From Prochlorococcus sp. AG-347-L17 (GTDB lineage Bacteria; Cyanobacteriota; Cyanobacteriia; PCC-6307; Cyanobiaceae): 51,303 bases of DNA. Location of the stretch: assembly GCA_003278925.1 (NCBI GenBank), contig QCCN01000012.1, forward strand, positions 1-51,303, written 5' to 3'. The position numbers were made by a program, and so were the translations under genes. Below, in pieces: positions 18,699 to 27,659 of this stretch. Each line of letters begins with the position of its first letter. Within the stretch, counting starts at the first letter, position 1. Under the pieces are notes generated by a model. It was given only the letters and a program-made list of their open reading frames with translations, was not told the origin of the DNA and ran no database searches.

Positions 18699-19523
18699 TT
18701 ATCTATTTAATTTTCCACTTATTAGCCCTTCAAGATCTAAGCTTGTGCAATTAAATCCTAAATTAGAAAAATATTGAACTAACTCACTAAAATTATATTT
18801 GTTAAAAAAATTCTTCAATTCATTTTGAGGAATTTCTATTCTTGCAGTTGAGCCTTGGCATCGAACTCTAACCTCCGACAATCCACCTTCTTTAAGATAT
18901 TCTTCTGCTTTCTCAACCATTTTTAGCCTCTCACTAGTTATTTCATAGCCATAAGGAAATCTTGATGATAAGCAAGGTTGAGCGGGTTTATCCCACCAAG
19001 GGAAACCTAATGCTCGTGATATATCCCTAACGTCTTGTTTTGAGAATTTAAATTCTGCAAGGGGAGAGGCAACTCCTGCTTGTTTGGAGGCTTGTATACC
19101 TGGTCTATAATCTTTTAGATCATCTTGGTTGACTCCATCTAAAACAATCTTGTAATTAAGTTTTTTAGAGAGGTAGGTTGTATGTTTGTGAAGCTCTTTT
19201 TTGCATGCAAAGCACCTGTCATTGGGGTTTTTATTATAACTTGATTGGTTTAGTTCTGATGTTTTAATTTCTAAATGCTTTACTCCAATCCATTTTGCTT
19301 GACTTCTTGCTTCTTCACGAAGAGTATTTGCTAATGCAGGAGAAATACCAGTTATTGCAATTGCTTTGCTACCTAATTGCTCGAATGCTAATGATGCGAC
19401 TAATGTACTATCAACTCCTCCGGAATAAGCAATACATGCACTATCAAGATTCTTAATGTATCTTCTGATTGTATAAAGCTTTTCACTTTGTTCATCAGAA
19501 AGAATTTCTAGTTGATTGAACAT
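18699..19523 (-). CDS. larE: LarE-like ATP-dependent sulfur transferase (PP-loop)
   Basis: 274 residues. The PP-loop is AYSGGVDSTLVASLAFEQLG, near residue 34. The conserved DDLKDYRPGIQA and QPCLSSRFPYG segments match the LarE family, which supplies sulfur to the lactate-racemase nickel-pincer cofactor in some bacteria. The Cys in QPCLSSR is at the position of the sacrificial Cys of LarE. No larB, larC or larA is nearby, so the true acceptor in this organism is unknown. Confidence 0.85.
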   Translation of the reverse strand: MFNQLEILSDEQSEKLYTIRRYIKNLDSACIAYSGGVDSTLVASLAFEQLGSKAIAITGISPALANTLREEARSQAKWIGVKHLEIKTSELNQSSYNKNPNDRCFACKKELHKHTTYLSKKLNYKIVLDGVNQDDLKDYRPGIQASKQAGVASPLAEFKFSKQDVRDISRALGFPWWDKPAQPCLSSRFPYGYEITSERLKMVEKAEEYLKEGGLSEVRVRCQGSTARIEIPQNELKNFFNKYNFSELVQYFSNLGFNCTSLDLEGLISGKLNR

Positions 19524-19631
19524 GCTAATTACTTTAAAATTAAAATTACCTAAGAATAGGTTGAATTTATTATTAAATCTTTAATAATATTCTTATCTAT
19601 ATCTTAGATTAAATTTATTAATTTTGTTCAA

Positions 19632-20792
19632 TTGTCGAATACGAGTAGAAATAGAGGAATTGGTATTGTCACAGCAAGTGACAGTCAAGAAAGATCAAAA
19701 GGTCAATTACATATTTATGATGGAGAGGGAAAGGGTAAAAGTCAGGCTGCTTTAGGGGTAGTTCTCAGGACAATAGGATTAGGAATATGCGAAAAAAGAC
19801 AGTCAAGAGTTTTACTTTTAAGATTTTTAAAGGGTCCTGAGAGGCCATATGACGAGGATTCAGCTATAGAGGCTTTGCAGAGAGGCTTTCCACATTTAAT
19901 TGACCATGTAAGGACAGGAAGATCTGAATTCTTTACTGCTGACCAAGTTACAAAGTTTGATATAGGCGAAGCTGAGAGAGGTTGGAATATTGCTAAAGGA
20001 GCAATTGCTAGTTCTCTTTATTCGGTAGTTGTACTAGATGAGTTGAACCCAGTTCTTGATTTAGGAATGCTTGATATAAATGAAGTAGTTGATTCTCTTC
20101 AAGATCGTCCAGATGGATTAGAAATAATTATTACCGGAAGGGCAGCCCCTTCCTCTTTGGTAAGAATATCTCAACTCCATTCTGAAATGAGACCACGTTT
20201 GACAGAAGACTTATCAAAACTAAATATGCAAAGTAGTTCTAGTGGTGGTATTGAGATTTATACAGGTGAAGGAAAGGGTAAATCTACCAGTGCACTTGGT
20301 AAGGCTCTTCAAGCTATCGGTAAAGGAATATCTCAAGATAAAAGTCATAGAGTTTTAATATTGCAGTGGTTAAAAGGTGGGAATGGTTATACCGAAGATG
20401 CTGCTATAGAAGCTTTAAGAGAGAGTTACCCCCATTTAGTGGACCATATGCGTTCAGGCAGAGATGCCATCGTATGGAGAGGTCAGCAACAACCAATTGA
20501 TTATGTTGAGGCTGAAAGAGCATGGGAAATTGCTAAAGCTGCTATTTTGTCAGGTTTGTATAAAACAATTATTTTAGATGAATTGAATCCAACTGTTGAT
20601 TTAGAGCTGCTTCCTATAGAATCAATACATCAAACGCTCTTAAAAAAACCAGCAGACACAGAAGTTGTCATTACTGGGAGGTGTAAAAATGAACCTTCAT
20701 ACTTTCAACTCGCCAATGTCTACTCTGAAATGGTTTGTCATAAGCATTATGCGAATGTTGGAGTAGATTTAAAAAGAGGTGTAGATTACTAA
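19632..20792 (+). CDS. Tandem BtuR/CobO-like P-loop protein (two corrinoid-adenosyltransferase-like domains)
   Basis: 386 residues, TTG start. Two homologous halves each carry a P-loop: YDGEGKGKSQAALG near 30 and YTGEGKGKSTSALG near 210. Each also has an LDELNP Walker-B-like motif and a terminal ITGR motif followed by a SEM sequence. These are hallmarks of the CobA/CobO/BtuR ATP:corrinoid adenosyltransferase family, which is normally a single domain of about 180-200 residues. Both P-loops look intact. The product may be a fused dimer acting in cobalamin maturation, or it may have diverged; cobJ is at the far end of the window. Confidence 0.75.
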   Translation: MSNTSRNRGIGIVTASDSQERSKGQLHIYDGEGKGKSQAALGVVLRTIGLGICEKRQSRVLLLRFLKGPERPYDEDSAIEALQRGFPHLIDHVRTGRSEFFTADQVTKFDIGEAERGWNIAKGAIASSLYSVVVLDELNPVLDLGMLDINEVVDSLQDRPDGLEIIITGRAAPSSLVRISQLHSEMRPRLTEDLSKLNMQSSSSGGIEIYTGEGKGKSTSALGKALQAIGKGISQDKSHRVLILQWLKGGNGYTEDAAIEALRESYPHLVDHMRSGRDAIVWRGQQQPIDYVEAERAWEIAKAAILSGLYKTIILDELNPTVDLELLPIESIHQTLLKKPADTEVVITGRCKNEPSYFQLANVYSEMVCHKHYANVGVDLKRGVDY

Positions 20793-20807
20793 ATATTCTT
20801 AAAAATA

Positions 20808-21953
20808 TTAATTGCATAATATTTTTTTTACCTTTTCAATGCCACCCTCAATAGATCTTGACTGAATTTTGAATTTAGACAAAATTCTTGACGCTTTTTC
20901 AGAACGTTTTCCAGATTTACATATAGTGAAAACCTCTTTATTTAAACTTTCTTTTAGAATAAATTTTAATTCAGATTCTTGGTTCAGATGACTTAAGGGG
21001 ATTGATACAGAGCCTTCTATTGCAGAAGAAGAAAATTCTTCACTTTCTCTAACATCAATTAGAAGAATTTTGTTGGATTTTGCTTTAAATAAGTTATTAA
21101 AGTCATCAGCATTAATGCAATTGATTTCATTATTCTGCTCACAATATACATCGCTATTATAAAAGCCCTCAAACTGAGACAGATTTTTTATCCGTTTATT
21201 TAACTGATCACTTTTTAGATTTAATTTCTTCATACTCATATTCAATAGATCAAAAATTAAAATCTTTCCATCTAATATTTCCCCTTTTTTCAAAATAATT
21301 TTGATGATTTCATTAACCTGAAGAATGCCTATTAAACCTGTTGAAACACCTACAACCCCGTATTCTGCACAACTAGGGACAGAATTTTTTGAAGGTGATT
21401 CTGGAAGTAAATCTCTTAAATTAGGACTATTTTTATATAAATTGAAAACACTCACTTGCCCTTCAAAGCCTTGAACACTTCCAAAGACTAAGGGCTTATT
21501 TAATATCAGGCATGAATCATTTATTAAATATCTTGTTCCAAAGTTATCTGAGCAATCACAAATAACATCAAATGCCTGTAATATCTCAAGGGCATTTTTA
21601 GGATTAATTCTTTCTGAAAAGGTTAATAAATCACAATTAGGATTTAATTGTTTAATTCTTTCCCTGGCAGAATCAATTTTAAGTTTCCCAATAGTATTTG
21701 TTTCATGAATTATCTGTCTTTGGAGATTAGACTTTTCAACTTTATCGTTATCAACTATTCCAATTCTCCCAATTCCTGCTGCGGCTAGATAAAGCAAAAC
21801 GGAAGATCCAAGTCCACCTGCTCCAATACATAATACTGAGCTGTTTTTAAGATCTAGTTGACCCTCATAACCTATTTCTTTGAGGGTTAAATGTTTTTGA
21901 TATCTTTCTTCTTCATCAGAGTTTAAGAAATTAAATTTGATATCTTTGGACAT
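20808..21953 (-). CDS. moeB: MoeB/ThiF-type adenylyltransferase with C-terminal rhodanese domain
   Basis: 381 residues. The E1-like domain (about 1-250) has GAGGLGSSVLLYLAAAGIG and DNDKVEKSNLQRQI for ATP binding, DCSDNFGTRYLIND, and VPSCAEYG with the catalytic-type Cys. The rhodanese domain (about 275-381) has ICKSGKRSEKAS with the persulfide Cys. The enzyme activates a MoaD/ThiS-type sulfur-carrier protein for molybdopterin or thiamin. The CxxC zinc pairs of E. coli MoeB are missing. Whether the acceptor is MoaD, ThiS or another carrier cannot be told from the sequence. Confidence 0.85.
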   Translation of the reverse strand: MSKDIKFNFLNSDEEERYQKHLTLKEIGYEGQLDLKNSSVLCIGAGGLGSSVLLYLAAAGIGRIGIVDNDKVEKSNLQRQIIHETNTIGKLKIDSARERIKQLNPNCDLLTFSERINPKNALEILQAFDVICDCSDNFGTRYLINDSCLILNKPLVFGSVQGFEGQVSVFNLYKNSPNLRDLLPESPSKNSVPSCAEYGVVGVSTGLIGILQVNEIIKIILKKGEILDGKILIFDLLNMSMKKLNLKSDQLNKRIKNLSQFEGFYNSDVYCEQNNEINCINADDFNNLFKAKSNKILLIDVRESEEFSSSAIEGSVSIPLSHLNQESELKFILKESLNKEVFTICKSGKRSEKASRILSKFKIQSRSIEGGIEKVKKILCN

Positions 21954-22247
21954 ATCTATCCTTTAATTTTTGCGAGTTAAGCTATGAAAACATATTAATT
22001 AAAATCAGAATTTTAGCCTTTTAAATTTTTCTTATAAGGTTGATTTAGTAATGTTTTTGTTAGAACTAGAAAATAATATGAAGTTTTTATAAATCAATTT
22101 TAAGTTTAAATTTCTTCAGAATCTTTACATATAAATGCCTCTAAAAAAATACAAAATGTTTCGGTTCGGAATTTTGCACAACAAAAAGGTAGTCAACAGT
22201 CGATTTTTCCGATACTGTCTGGTTCATATATTAAGTTTACTGAATTC
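21954..22247. other. Non-coding divergent region (294 bases)
   Basis: It separates moeB (minus) from the CAAD gene (plus). No tRNA or convincing small gene is seen. A weak bulged hairpin (ACAG and TCG pairing with CGA and CTGT) lies at 22196-22218, about 30 bases before the CAAD start. Otherwise AT-rich with nothing recognised. Confidence 0.5.
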
Positions 22248-22613
22248 ATGAGTGATAACACTCCAGGGTCAAACCAAGACTCCGGCTCCGATACAAGCTC
22301 AGAAACCAAAAGCTTTTCAGAGAAGTACTCTGATGTTATGGGAAAAGTCAACGAAACCCTTGGTAATGTTGATTGGACTCAAATGGGTAAGTATGGCAAG
22401 GCGGCAGGCATAATTGCTGTTGTCGTAATAGCTCAGATAATAATTAAAGTTGTCATTGACACGATAAACTTTTTCCCAATTCTTCCTGGTTTACTAGAAT
22501 TACTAGGCGTCATTGTTGTCGGTCAATGGAGCTGGCAAAATCTTCGTACCAGTGAAAATCGTGAAGCTGTTCTAGATAAGGTACAAAATCTTAAGAAGAC
22601 ATATTTAGGGTAG
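22248..22613 (+). CDS. CAAD-domain membrane protein (CURT1-like)
   Basis: 121 residues. An acidic Ser-rich N-terminus and an amphipathic segment (SFSEKYSDVMGKVNETLG) are followed by two membrane helices (about 50-66 and 70-90), then a C-terminal amphipathic region. This is the CAAD/CURT1 fold, in which CURT1 relatives curve thylakoid margins and CAAD domains anchor some aminoacyl-tRNA synthetases. Here it stands alone. It converges on the fructosamine-kinase-like gene with a 7-base gap. Confidence 0.8.
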   Translation: MSDNTPGSNQDSGSDTSSETKSFSEKYSDVMGKVNETLGNVDWTQMGKYGKAAGIIAVVVIAQIIIKVVIDTINFFPILPGLLELLGVIVVGQWSWQNLRTSENREAVLDKVQNLKKTYLG

Positions 22614-22620
22614 CTACAGA

Positions 22621-23499
22621 TTACATATTAAGAATTTCTTTTACGTAATCTTGAACTTGTTTTAAGTACCCTCCTCCAAACATATTGGCGTGATTCAATA
22701 TGTGATAAAAATTATAAATAATAATTCTTTTTTCAAATCCGTTTTTTATAGGAAAAATTCTATGATATTCTTCATAAAATTCTTTTCTAAAACCTCCAAA
22801 TAGTTTTGTCATAGCTATATCTACTTCATTATCTGCCCACCAAGACGCAGGGTCAAATATAACCCCCTTTCCATTTTTATCTATTCCTGCATTGCCTGAC
22901 CATAAATCACCATGAACTAGAGCATTTATTGGTTTGTGATTCAGCAATTCTGATTTAATTTTTTCTATAACTTTATTTATAATTTCCTTATCTAAAATCC
23001 TTGATTTAAGACTTATTAATTGAGGTATTATCCTTAAGTTTAAAAAACAATTTATCCAATTATCTTCCAAGCCCTTTTTCTGATCTGTTGTTCCGATAAA
23101 ACCCTCAACTGGAAACCCAAACATTTTGGGATTAGATTCAGCTGATTTTAAGTGCAATTCACCTAAACCTTTTCCAAGCTTTTTTTGGTCAAAGTTATGC
23201 ATATCTATCCATTCAATTAAAAGAATCTCTATATTTTTTATATTTTTATATGCAATAACTTCAGGAATAACTAAATTTTCTTTATTAATATATTTCCTCA
23301 AATTTTGAAGACAATATTTTTCAAATTCAAGAAATTTTTTGTATCTAATGTTTCTTTTAAGAAATAACTTTTTGTTTGAGAATTCTATTCGCCAGGAACT
23401 ATGAATATCACCACCATGTACTTGTTCAATACTTTTTGGATAGGTTTCACCTAATTCTTCACAAATTTCGTTAATTTCAATAGGGGATAATTTTTGCAT
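22621..23499 (-). CDS. Fructosamine kinase family protein
   Basis: 292 residues, of the APH/fructosamine-3-kinase fold. The catalytic loop is LVHGDLWSGNAG, and VIFDPASWWADNEVDIAM carries the metal-binding Asp. The N-terminal HGGDIHSSWRIE and KLFLKRN supply the ATP-binding Lys. Family members phosphorylate glycated amines and so help reverse glycation; bacterial substrates vary. Its ATG is 4 bases from the divergent crtD ATG. Confidence 0.9.
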   Translation of the reverse strand: MQKLSPIEINEICEELGETYPKSIEQVHGGDIHSSWRIEFSNKKLFLKRNIRYKKFLEFEKYCLQNLRKYINKENLVIPEVIAYKNIKNIEILLIEWIDMHNFDQKKLGKGLGELHLKSAESNPKMFGFPVEGFIGTTDQKKGLEDNWINCFLNLRIIPQLISLKSRILDKEIINKVIEKIKSELLNHKPINALVHGDLWSGNAGIDKNGKGVIFDPASWWADNEVDIAMTKLFGGFRKEFYEEYHRIFPIKNGFEKRIIIYNFYHILNHANMFGGGYLKQVQDYVKEILNM

Positions 23500-23503
23500 T
23501 TTA

Positions 23504-25009
23504 ATGAAAAAGTCTGAAGTTATTGTTGTAGGCGCCGGTATAGCAGGACTAACTTCTGCAGCGATTTTATCAAAACAAGGCTTATCAGTGACTTTAATCG
23601 AATCTCATACTCAAGCCGGAGGATGTGCCGGTACTTTTAAAAGAAAGAATTATATTTTTGATGTTGGCGCAACTCAGGTTGCGGGTTTAGAGAAGGGAGG
23701 AATACATTCTAGAATTTTTGATTTTTTAGACATTCCATCCCCAGAAGCTACAATTTTAGATCCTGCTTGCATTGTTGATTTGAATGATGGTAGTAATCCT
23801 ATAACTATTTGGCATGAAAAAAGTAAATGGATAGCTGAACGAGAAATCCAGTTTCCTGGGAGTCAAAGGTTTTGGAAACTTTGTACCCTCATACATAAAA
23901 GTAATTGGATATTTGCTAATAATAATCCTGTATTACCAATAAGTAATTTTTGGGATTTTTCTCAACTTTTTAAAGCACTAGTACCTTCAAACCTTGTCAC
24001 AGGTATTTTACTTAAATCTACTATTTATGATTTATTGCGGATATGTGGATTATCTAAGAATGAGCGCTTGATTAAATTCTTAAATCTTCAACTTAAACTT
24101 TATTCTCAAGAGGACGTTTATAATACTGCAGCATTATATGGATCTACCGTTCTACAGATGTGTCAACAGCCACATGGTCTGTGGCATCTTAAAAAATCTA
24201 TGCAGTCTTTAAGTGAATCATTAGAAAGTTCATTGATTAAAACTGGAGTTAATTTAATTTTTGGACAAGAAGTTAATTCTATAACTTTTGACGATGTAAA
24301 TATGTGTTGGCAAGTATCTGCTAATTCGAAAAAAAAATCATTTATTTACCAAGCAAAAGATGTGATTTATACCGCGCCTCCACAATCTTTGCTCAAGCAT
24401 TTGGAGGATTCTTTAGAAAGAAAAAAAAATTATAAAAATCGACTTAATAATTTGCCTGATCCAAGTGGAGCCGTGGTTTTTTATGCAGCTTTAAAAAAGG
24501 AACATATTAAAAAAACATTCTCCAATCATTATCAATTTGTTTCGAAAGAATTTTGTTCGTTATTTGTATCAATTAGTGATGATGGTGATGGAAGAGCGCC
24601 AAAAGGTGAGGTCACTTTAATTGCCAGTATCTTTACCAAAACTAAAGATTGGTTTGATCTAGATAAACAAACTTACTTAAAGAAGAAAAATGGTTTCATG
24701 AAAAAAATATCCCTTGAATTGGAAAGTCAATTTGATATTGATCCTGAAAAATGGCTACATAGGGAATTAGCAACACCATTGGGCTTTGAAAAATGGACAA
24801 AAAGACCTAAGGGAATAGTTGGCGGGCTTGGTCAAAATCCAGATATTTTTGGTTTATTTGGATTATCAAGTAGGACACCTTTTGAAGGTTTATGGTTATG
24901 TGGAGACTCGATTTATCCAGGAGAGGGGACTGCAGGTGTTAGTCAGTCTGCATTAATGGTTTCAAGGCAAATTTTAGCTTCCAAAGGGATAGAAAATTTT
25001 AGTTTATAA
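23504..25009 (+). CDS. crtD: Carotenoid desaturase CrtD-like (C-3',4' desaturase)
   Basis: 501 residues, phytoene-desaturase superfamily. An FAD-binding GAGIAGLTSA near residue 10, GGCAGTFKRKNYIFDVGATQ, and a C-terminal LCGDSIYPGEGTAGVSQS support this. The segment ATILDPACIVDL resembles the cyanobacterial CrtD subfamily more than CrtISO. The reaction in this organism is uncertain because many Prochlorococcus lack myxoxanthophyll; a carotene desaturase or isomerase role is possible. Its 3' end overlaps the tyrA stop end by 11 bases. Confidence 0.75.
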   Translation: MKKSEVIVVGAGIAGLTSAAILSKQGLSVTLIESHTQAGGCAGTFKRKNYIFDVGATQVAGLEKGGIHSRIFDFLDIPSPEATILDPACIVDLNDGSNPITIWHEKSKWIAEREIQFPGSQRFWKLCTLIHKSNWIFANNNPVLPISNFWDFSQLFKALVPSNLVTGILLKSTIYDLLRICGLSKNERLIKFLNLQLKLYSQEDVYNTAALYGSTVLQMCQQPHGLWHLKKSMQSLSESLESSLIKTGVNLIFGQEVNSITFDDVNMCWQVSANSKKKSFIYQAKDVIYTAPPQSLLKHLEDSLERKKNYKNRLNNLPDPSGAVVFYAALKKEHIKKTFSNHYQFVSKEFCSLFVSISDDGDGRAPKGEVTLIASIFTKTKDWFDLDKQTYLKKKNGFMKKISLELESQFDIDPEKWLHRELATPLGFEKWTKRPKGIVGGLGQNPDIFGLFGLSSRTPFEGLWLCGDSIYPGEGTAGVSQSALMVSRQILASKGIENFSL

Positions 25010-25838
25010 AATTTTGTCTGTTTGCTTTTGCTTCAGCAAGTTTTTTAGAAAGTAAATCCCAATTTTTTTCTTTAATAAGAGATTCCAGTATATTCAGCTT
25101 ATTTTTAAAATTATTTATGGAATTTAAAACATTAATCTGATTATTAATAGCTAAATCTAAGCCTAGTTGTTCATTGCCTCCGCCAACTCTCGAAGTGTCA
25201 GCAAATCCTGTAGCAGCTAATTTTTGCGTGAGATCTAATAAAGATTGATTATTTTTTGTTTGCGCAGTTTCTATGAGGGCAGAAGCTAAAAATATAGGCA
25301 AATGAGAAATTAGAGATACTGCTTCATCATGCTCTTTTGGCGAAGCTTGGCAAATTTCACAATCCATTGATTTTATGAGCTCAGAAATAGTTCTGACTGA
25401 ATTTAAATCACTATTTTGTGTTGGGGTAATAATCCATTTTGCATTTTTAAAAAGACCTTCAAAACCCGAATCAACTCCTTTTTTTTCTGTTCCTGCCATT
25501 GGATGAGATCCAATAAATAGAGGATGTGAAGTTTCCCATGTATTTACAATTGGTTCTTTTACAGAGCCTACATCAGTTAGTATTGTTTCCTGAGGTATTG
25601 ATGCTACTAATTGTTGAGACGGACTGATCAAATCTTTGATAGGCAATGCCAAAATTATTAGCTCACATTTTTTTAATAAGCTCAGATCACAGCTAACAAA
25701 ATTTGCAAGTTTTTTATCCTTAGCTTTTTTTTCATTAAATTCATTATTTGCTATTCCATAAATTGTATGATTTAAACTTTGGAGTTTTAATCCTAATGAA
25801 CCGCCAATTAAACCTAATCCTACTATTCCAATTTTCAT
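24999..25838 (-). CDS. tyrA: Prephenate/arogenate dehydrogenase
   Basis: 279 residues. N-terminal NAD(P)-binding GLGLIGGSLG, then SHPMAGTEKKG with the conserved His, and SLISHLPIFLASAL. It produces tyrosine from arogenate or prephenate; cyanobacteria usually use arogenate with NADP. No chorismate-mutase or ACT domain is attached. The convergent overlap with crtD is 11 bases. Confidence 0.93.
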   Translation of the reverse strand: MKIGIVGLGLIGGSLGLKLQSLNHTIYGIANNEFNEKKAKDKKLANFVSCDLSLLKKCELIILALPIKDLISPSQQLVASIPQETILTDVGSVKEPIVNTWETSHPLFIGSHPMAGTEKKGVDSGFEGLFKNAKWIITPTQNSDLNSVRTISELIKSMDCEICQASPKEHDEAVSLISHLPIFLASALIETAQTKNNQSLLDLTQKLAATGFADTSRVGGGNEQLGLDLAINNQINVLNSINNFKNKLNILESLIKEKNWDLLSKKLAEAKANRQNFIN

Positions 25839-25933
25839 AGATTGATTAATTCAAGACCCTCCTATATTGATACCAATTTTTTGTATATTAGGTTCATAAA
25901 TTTTGCATGTATTAGAAATTAAATTAATTATAA

Positions 25934-27382
25934 ATGCTTGAAATTTTAAGTCATCAATATTTGAAAAATTTTTTGAGAGATCAAAGTATTAGGTGGGAAC
26001 ACATATATTCTTTTGGGAGAATAATTTCCAAATGTATTGAAAATGATTCTACATATCTAATTAATTCAGAAATTTTCTCTAGCTATGATTGGTTACCTCC
26101 AATTTTGATTTCTTTATTTTTAAAGGAAGAGGATTCAACTTTTATTTTATCTAAAGAAAAAATTCAATTTATAAGCCAATTTCAGATTGATTCATTGAGA
26201 AATCTAGGTTTTAATTTTATTTTTAAAAATGATCAACTTATTTTTGCAAATCATCATATTCGTTTGATAACAATCCAAAATTTACTTAATGATCCGAATT
26301 CTCGTAATCTTAAAAATCATCGAATAGTTTATTCTGGAATTGAGGATATAAAAAAGGATTTAAAAAATCATTTTAGAATTTCTTTGCTTAAAAAGGATTG
26401 GACAAAAAATTCTAATGAATTTGAATTAATCAATCAAAAATTTATAAAATTATATGATTCATTGAAGAGAAAATTCTTCATGAGAAAGGTCTTAGGAAAT
26501 AGTTATATCAATTTAAATGAAAAAGAAATTAGTTTTTTTTCAAACTTTTTTCATGAGAATTCTTTTTTCTCTGATAAATTTTTAAGGGTTAACAAAGCAT
26601 TATCTAAAGGTTGGGCGTGCTGGGTAAAGTTAAACGATAAAAATTTAGATTGGATTTTGTATTTGCAGCCAATAGATGAACTTTCTCACATTAAGGAATT
26701 TTTTTTAAATAATAAATTTGTTTTTTTATCAGCATTAAGAAAAGATAATTTTTTCCAAATGTACTTTAAAAAACACAGTTTAGATATTGACTTGGTTATC
26801 AATTTTAAAAGTAATTTTGAAGAGAAAAAGATTTCATTATACATACCCTCTAAACAGTTGCTACCTAATAGTCCTCTGTTTACCAATTCAATCTTAGATA
26901 GATGCAAAAAGTTAATACTTTTTAGAAAGGGTTTAACTTTAATTTTGTCTGATGATATTGATTTAAAAACTAACATTGCGACAGAATTAGCTTCTAAGTG
27001 CGGGAAGAGGGTATTGCTAGAGACAATTCCCTCTGGCAAAAATGAAATTCTTTGCTCTAGTTTTGACTGGTGGATTATGAATTCTTTTTTAATTCAAATT
27101 CCAGAACAAATTATCATTCCTTTACTTCCTATTCCGAATATGTCAGAACCTATTAATGCAATTACAGTCTCGCATAAAAAGAAGCTTTCTCAAGATTGGT
27201 TTCGAGACTTTTTTCTTCCTCAAGCTAGAATTAAACTTGAAAGATCTATTTCTCCTTTAAGAAGAAATTCAGGTAAGTTAATAATCTTAGATGGAAGAGC
27301 AAATAAAAGAAACTGGGGAAGATTACTTTTGCAAAGCATCCAACCCTCAAAAAAAATTAACTATGTGCTACCTTTTGATTAG
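25934..27382 (+). CDS. Degenerate DinG/XPD-like helicase-related protein
   Basis: 482 residues. The C-terminal pattern LPQARIKLERSISPLRR and then KLIILDGRANKRNWGRLLLQS matches motif VI and the last strand of DinG/XPD superfamily-2 helicases. A SGIEDIKKDL segment near 137 also recalls that family. No Walker A (GxGKT) or DEAH box can be found; the expected N-terminal site reads YLINSEIFSSYDWLPP. It may be an inactive paralogue with a structural or DNA-binding role. Intact length argues against simple decay. Confidence 0.6.
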   Translation: MLEILSHQYLKNFLRDQSIRWEHIYSFGRIISKCIENDSTYLINSEIFSSYDWLPPILISLFLKEEDSTFILSKEKIQFISQFQIDSLRNLGFNFIFKNDQLIFANHHIRLITIQNLLNDPNSRNLKNHRIVYSGIEDIKKDLKNHFRISLLKKDWTKNSNEFELINQKFIKLYDSLKRKFFMRKVLGNSYINLNEKEISFFSNFFHENSFFSDKFLRVNKALSKGWACWVKLNDKNLDWILYLQPIDELSHIKEFFLNNKFVFLSALRKDNFFQMYFKKHSLDIDLVINFKSNFEEKKISLYIPSKQLLPNSPLFTNSILDRCKKLILFRKGLTLILSDDIDLKTNIATELASKCGKRVLLETIPSGKNEILCSSFDWWIMNSFLIQIPEQIIIPLLPIPNMSEPINAITVSHKKKLSQDWFRDFFLPQARIKLERSISPLRRNSGKLIILDGRANKRNWGRLLLQSIQPSKKINYVLPFD

Positions 27383-27411
27383 GTTATGATTTTTTAAATA
27401 ACTAAAGAAAT

Positions 27412-27657
27412 ATGGGAGAAGCAAAAAGACGTAAAACACTTGGTTTACCTCCAAAAAAAAATAATACTAAAACTAAAATTGATGAGTCTCCAAGATTATT
27501 TGAATGGGTTCCCTTTACAATCAATCAAAGAGATAGCCTAATTAAATTAAGTATTAAGGCCAGTTGGTTTGGAATCGGAGGGTTGGTTATCTTATGGATT
27601 GTAGTGAGATTTATAGGCCCTGCTGCTGGGTGGTGGACTTTAGCTGATTCTTTATAA
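27412..27657 (+). CDS. DUF2839-type small membrane protein
   Basis: 81 residues. It begins MGEAKRRKTLGLPPKK, a hallmark N-terminus of this cyanobacterial family, and has one predicted membrane helix (about 50-69) followed by a GPAAGWWTL tail. Function unknown. It converges on recA with only 2 bases between stops, so it shares no room for a terminator. Confidence 0.75.
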   Translation: MGEAKRRKTLGLPPKKNNTKTKIDESPRLFEWVPFTINQRDSLIKLSIKASWFGIGGLVILWIVVRFIGPAAGWWTLADSL

Positions 27658-27659
27658 AT

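Noticed and set aside
20793..20830. AATATT inverted repeat followed by T tract as a bidirectional terminator of the BtuR-like and moeB genes
   Set aside because: The stem is entirely A-T and weak, in DNA where such matches are common.
6503..22219. Shared AACAGTCGA sequence just upstream of mrp (6503) and of the CAAD gene (22195)
   Set aside because: Only nine bases are shared, with different flanks; two occurrences in 51 kb are not enough to call a regulatory motif.
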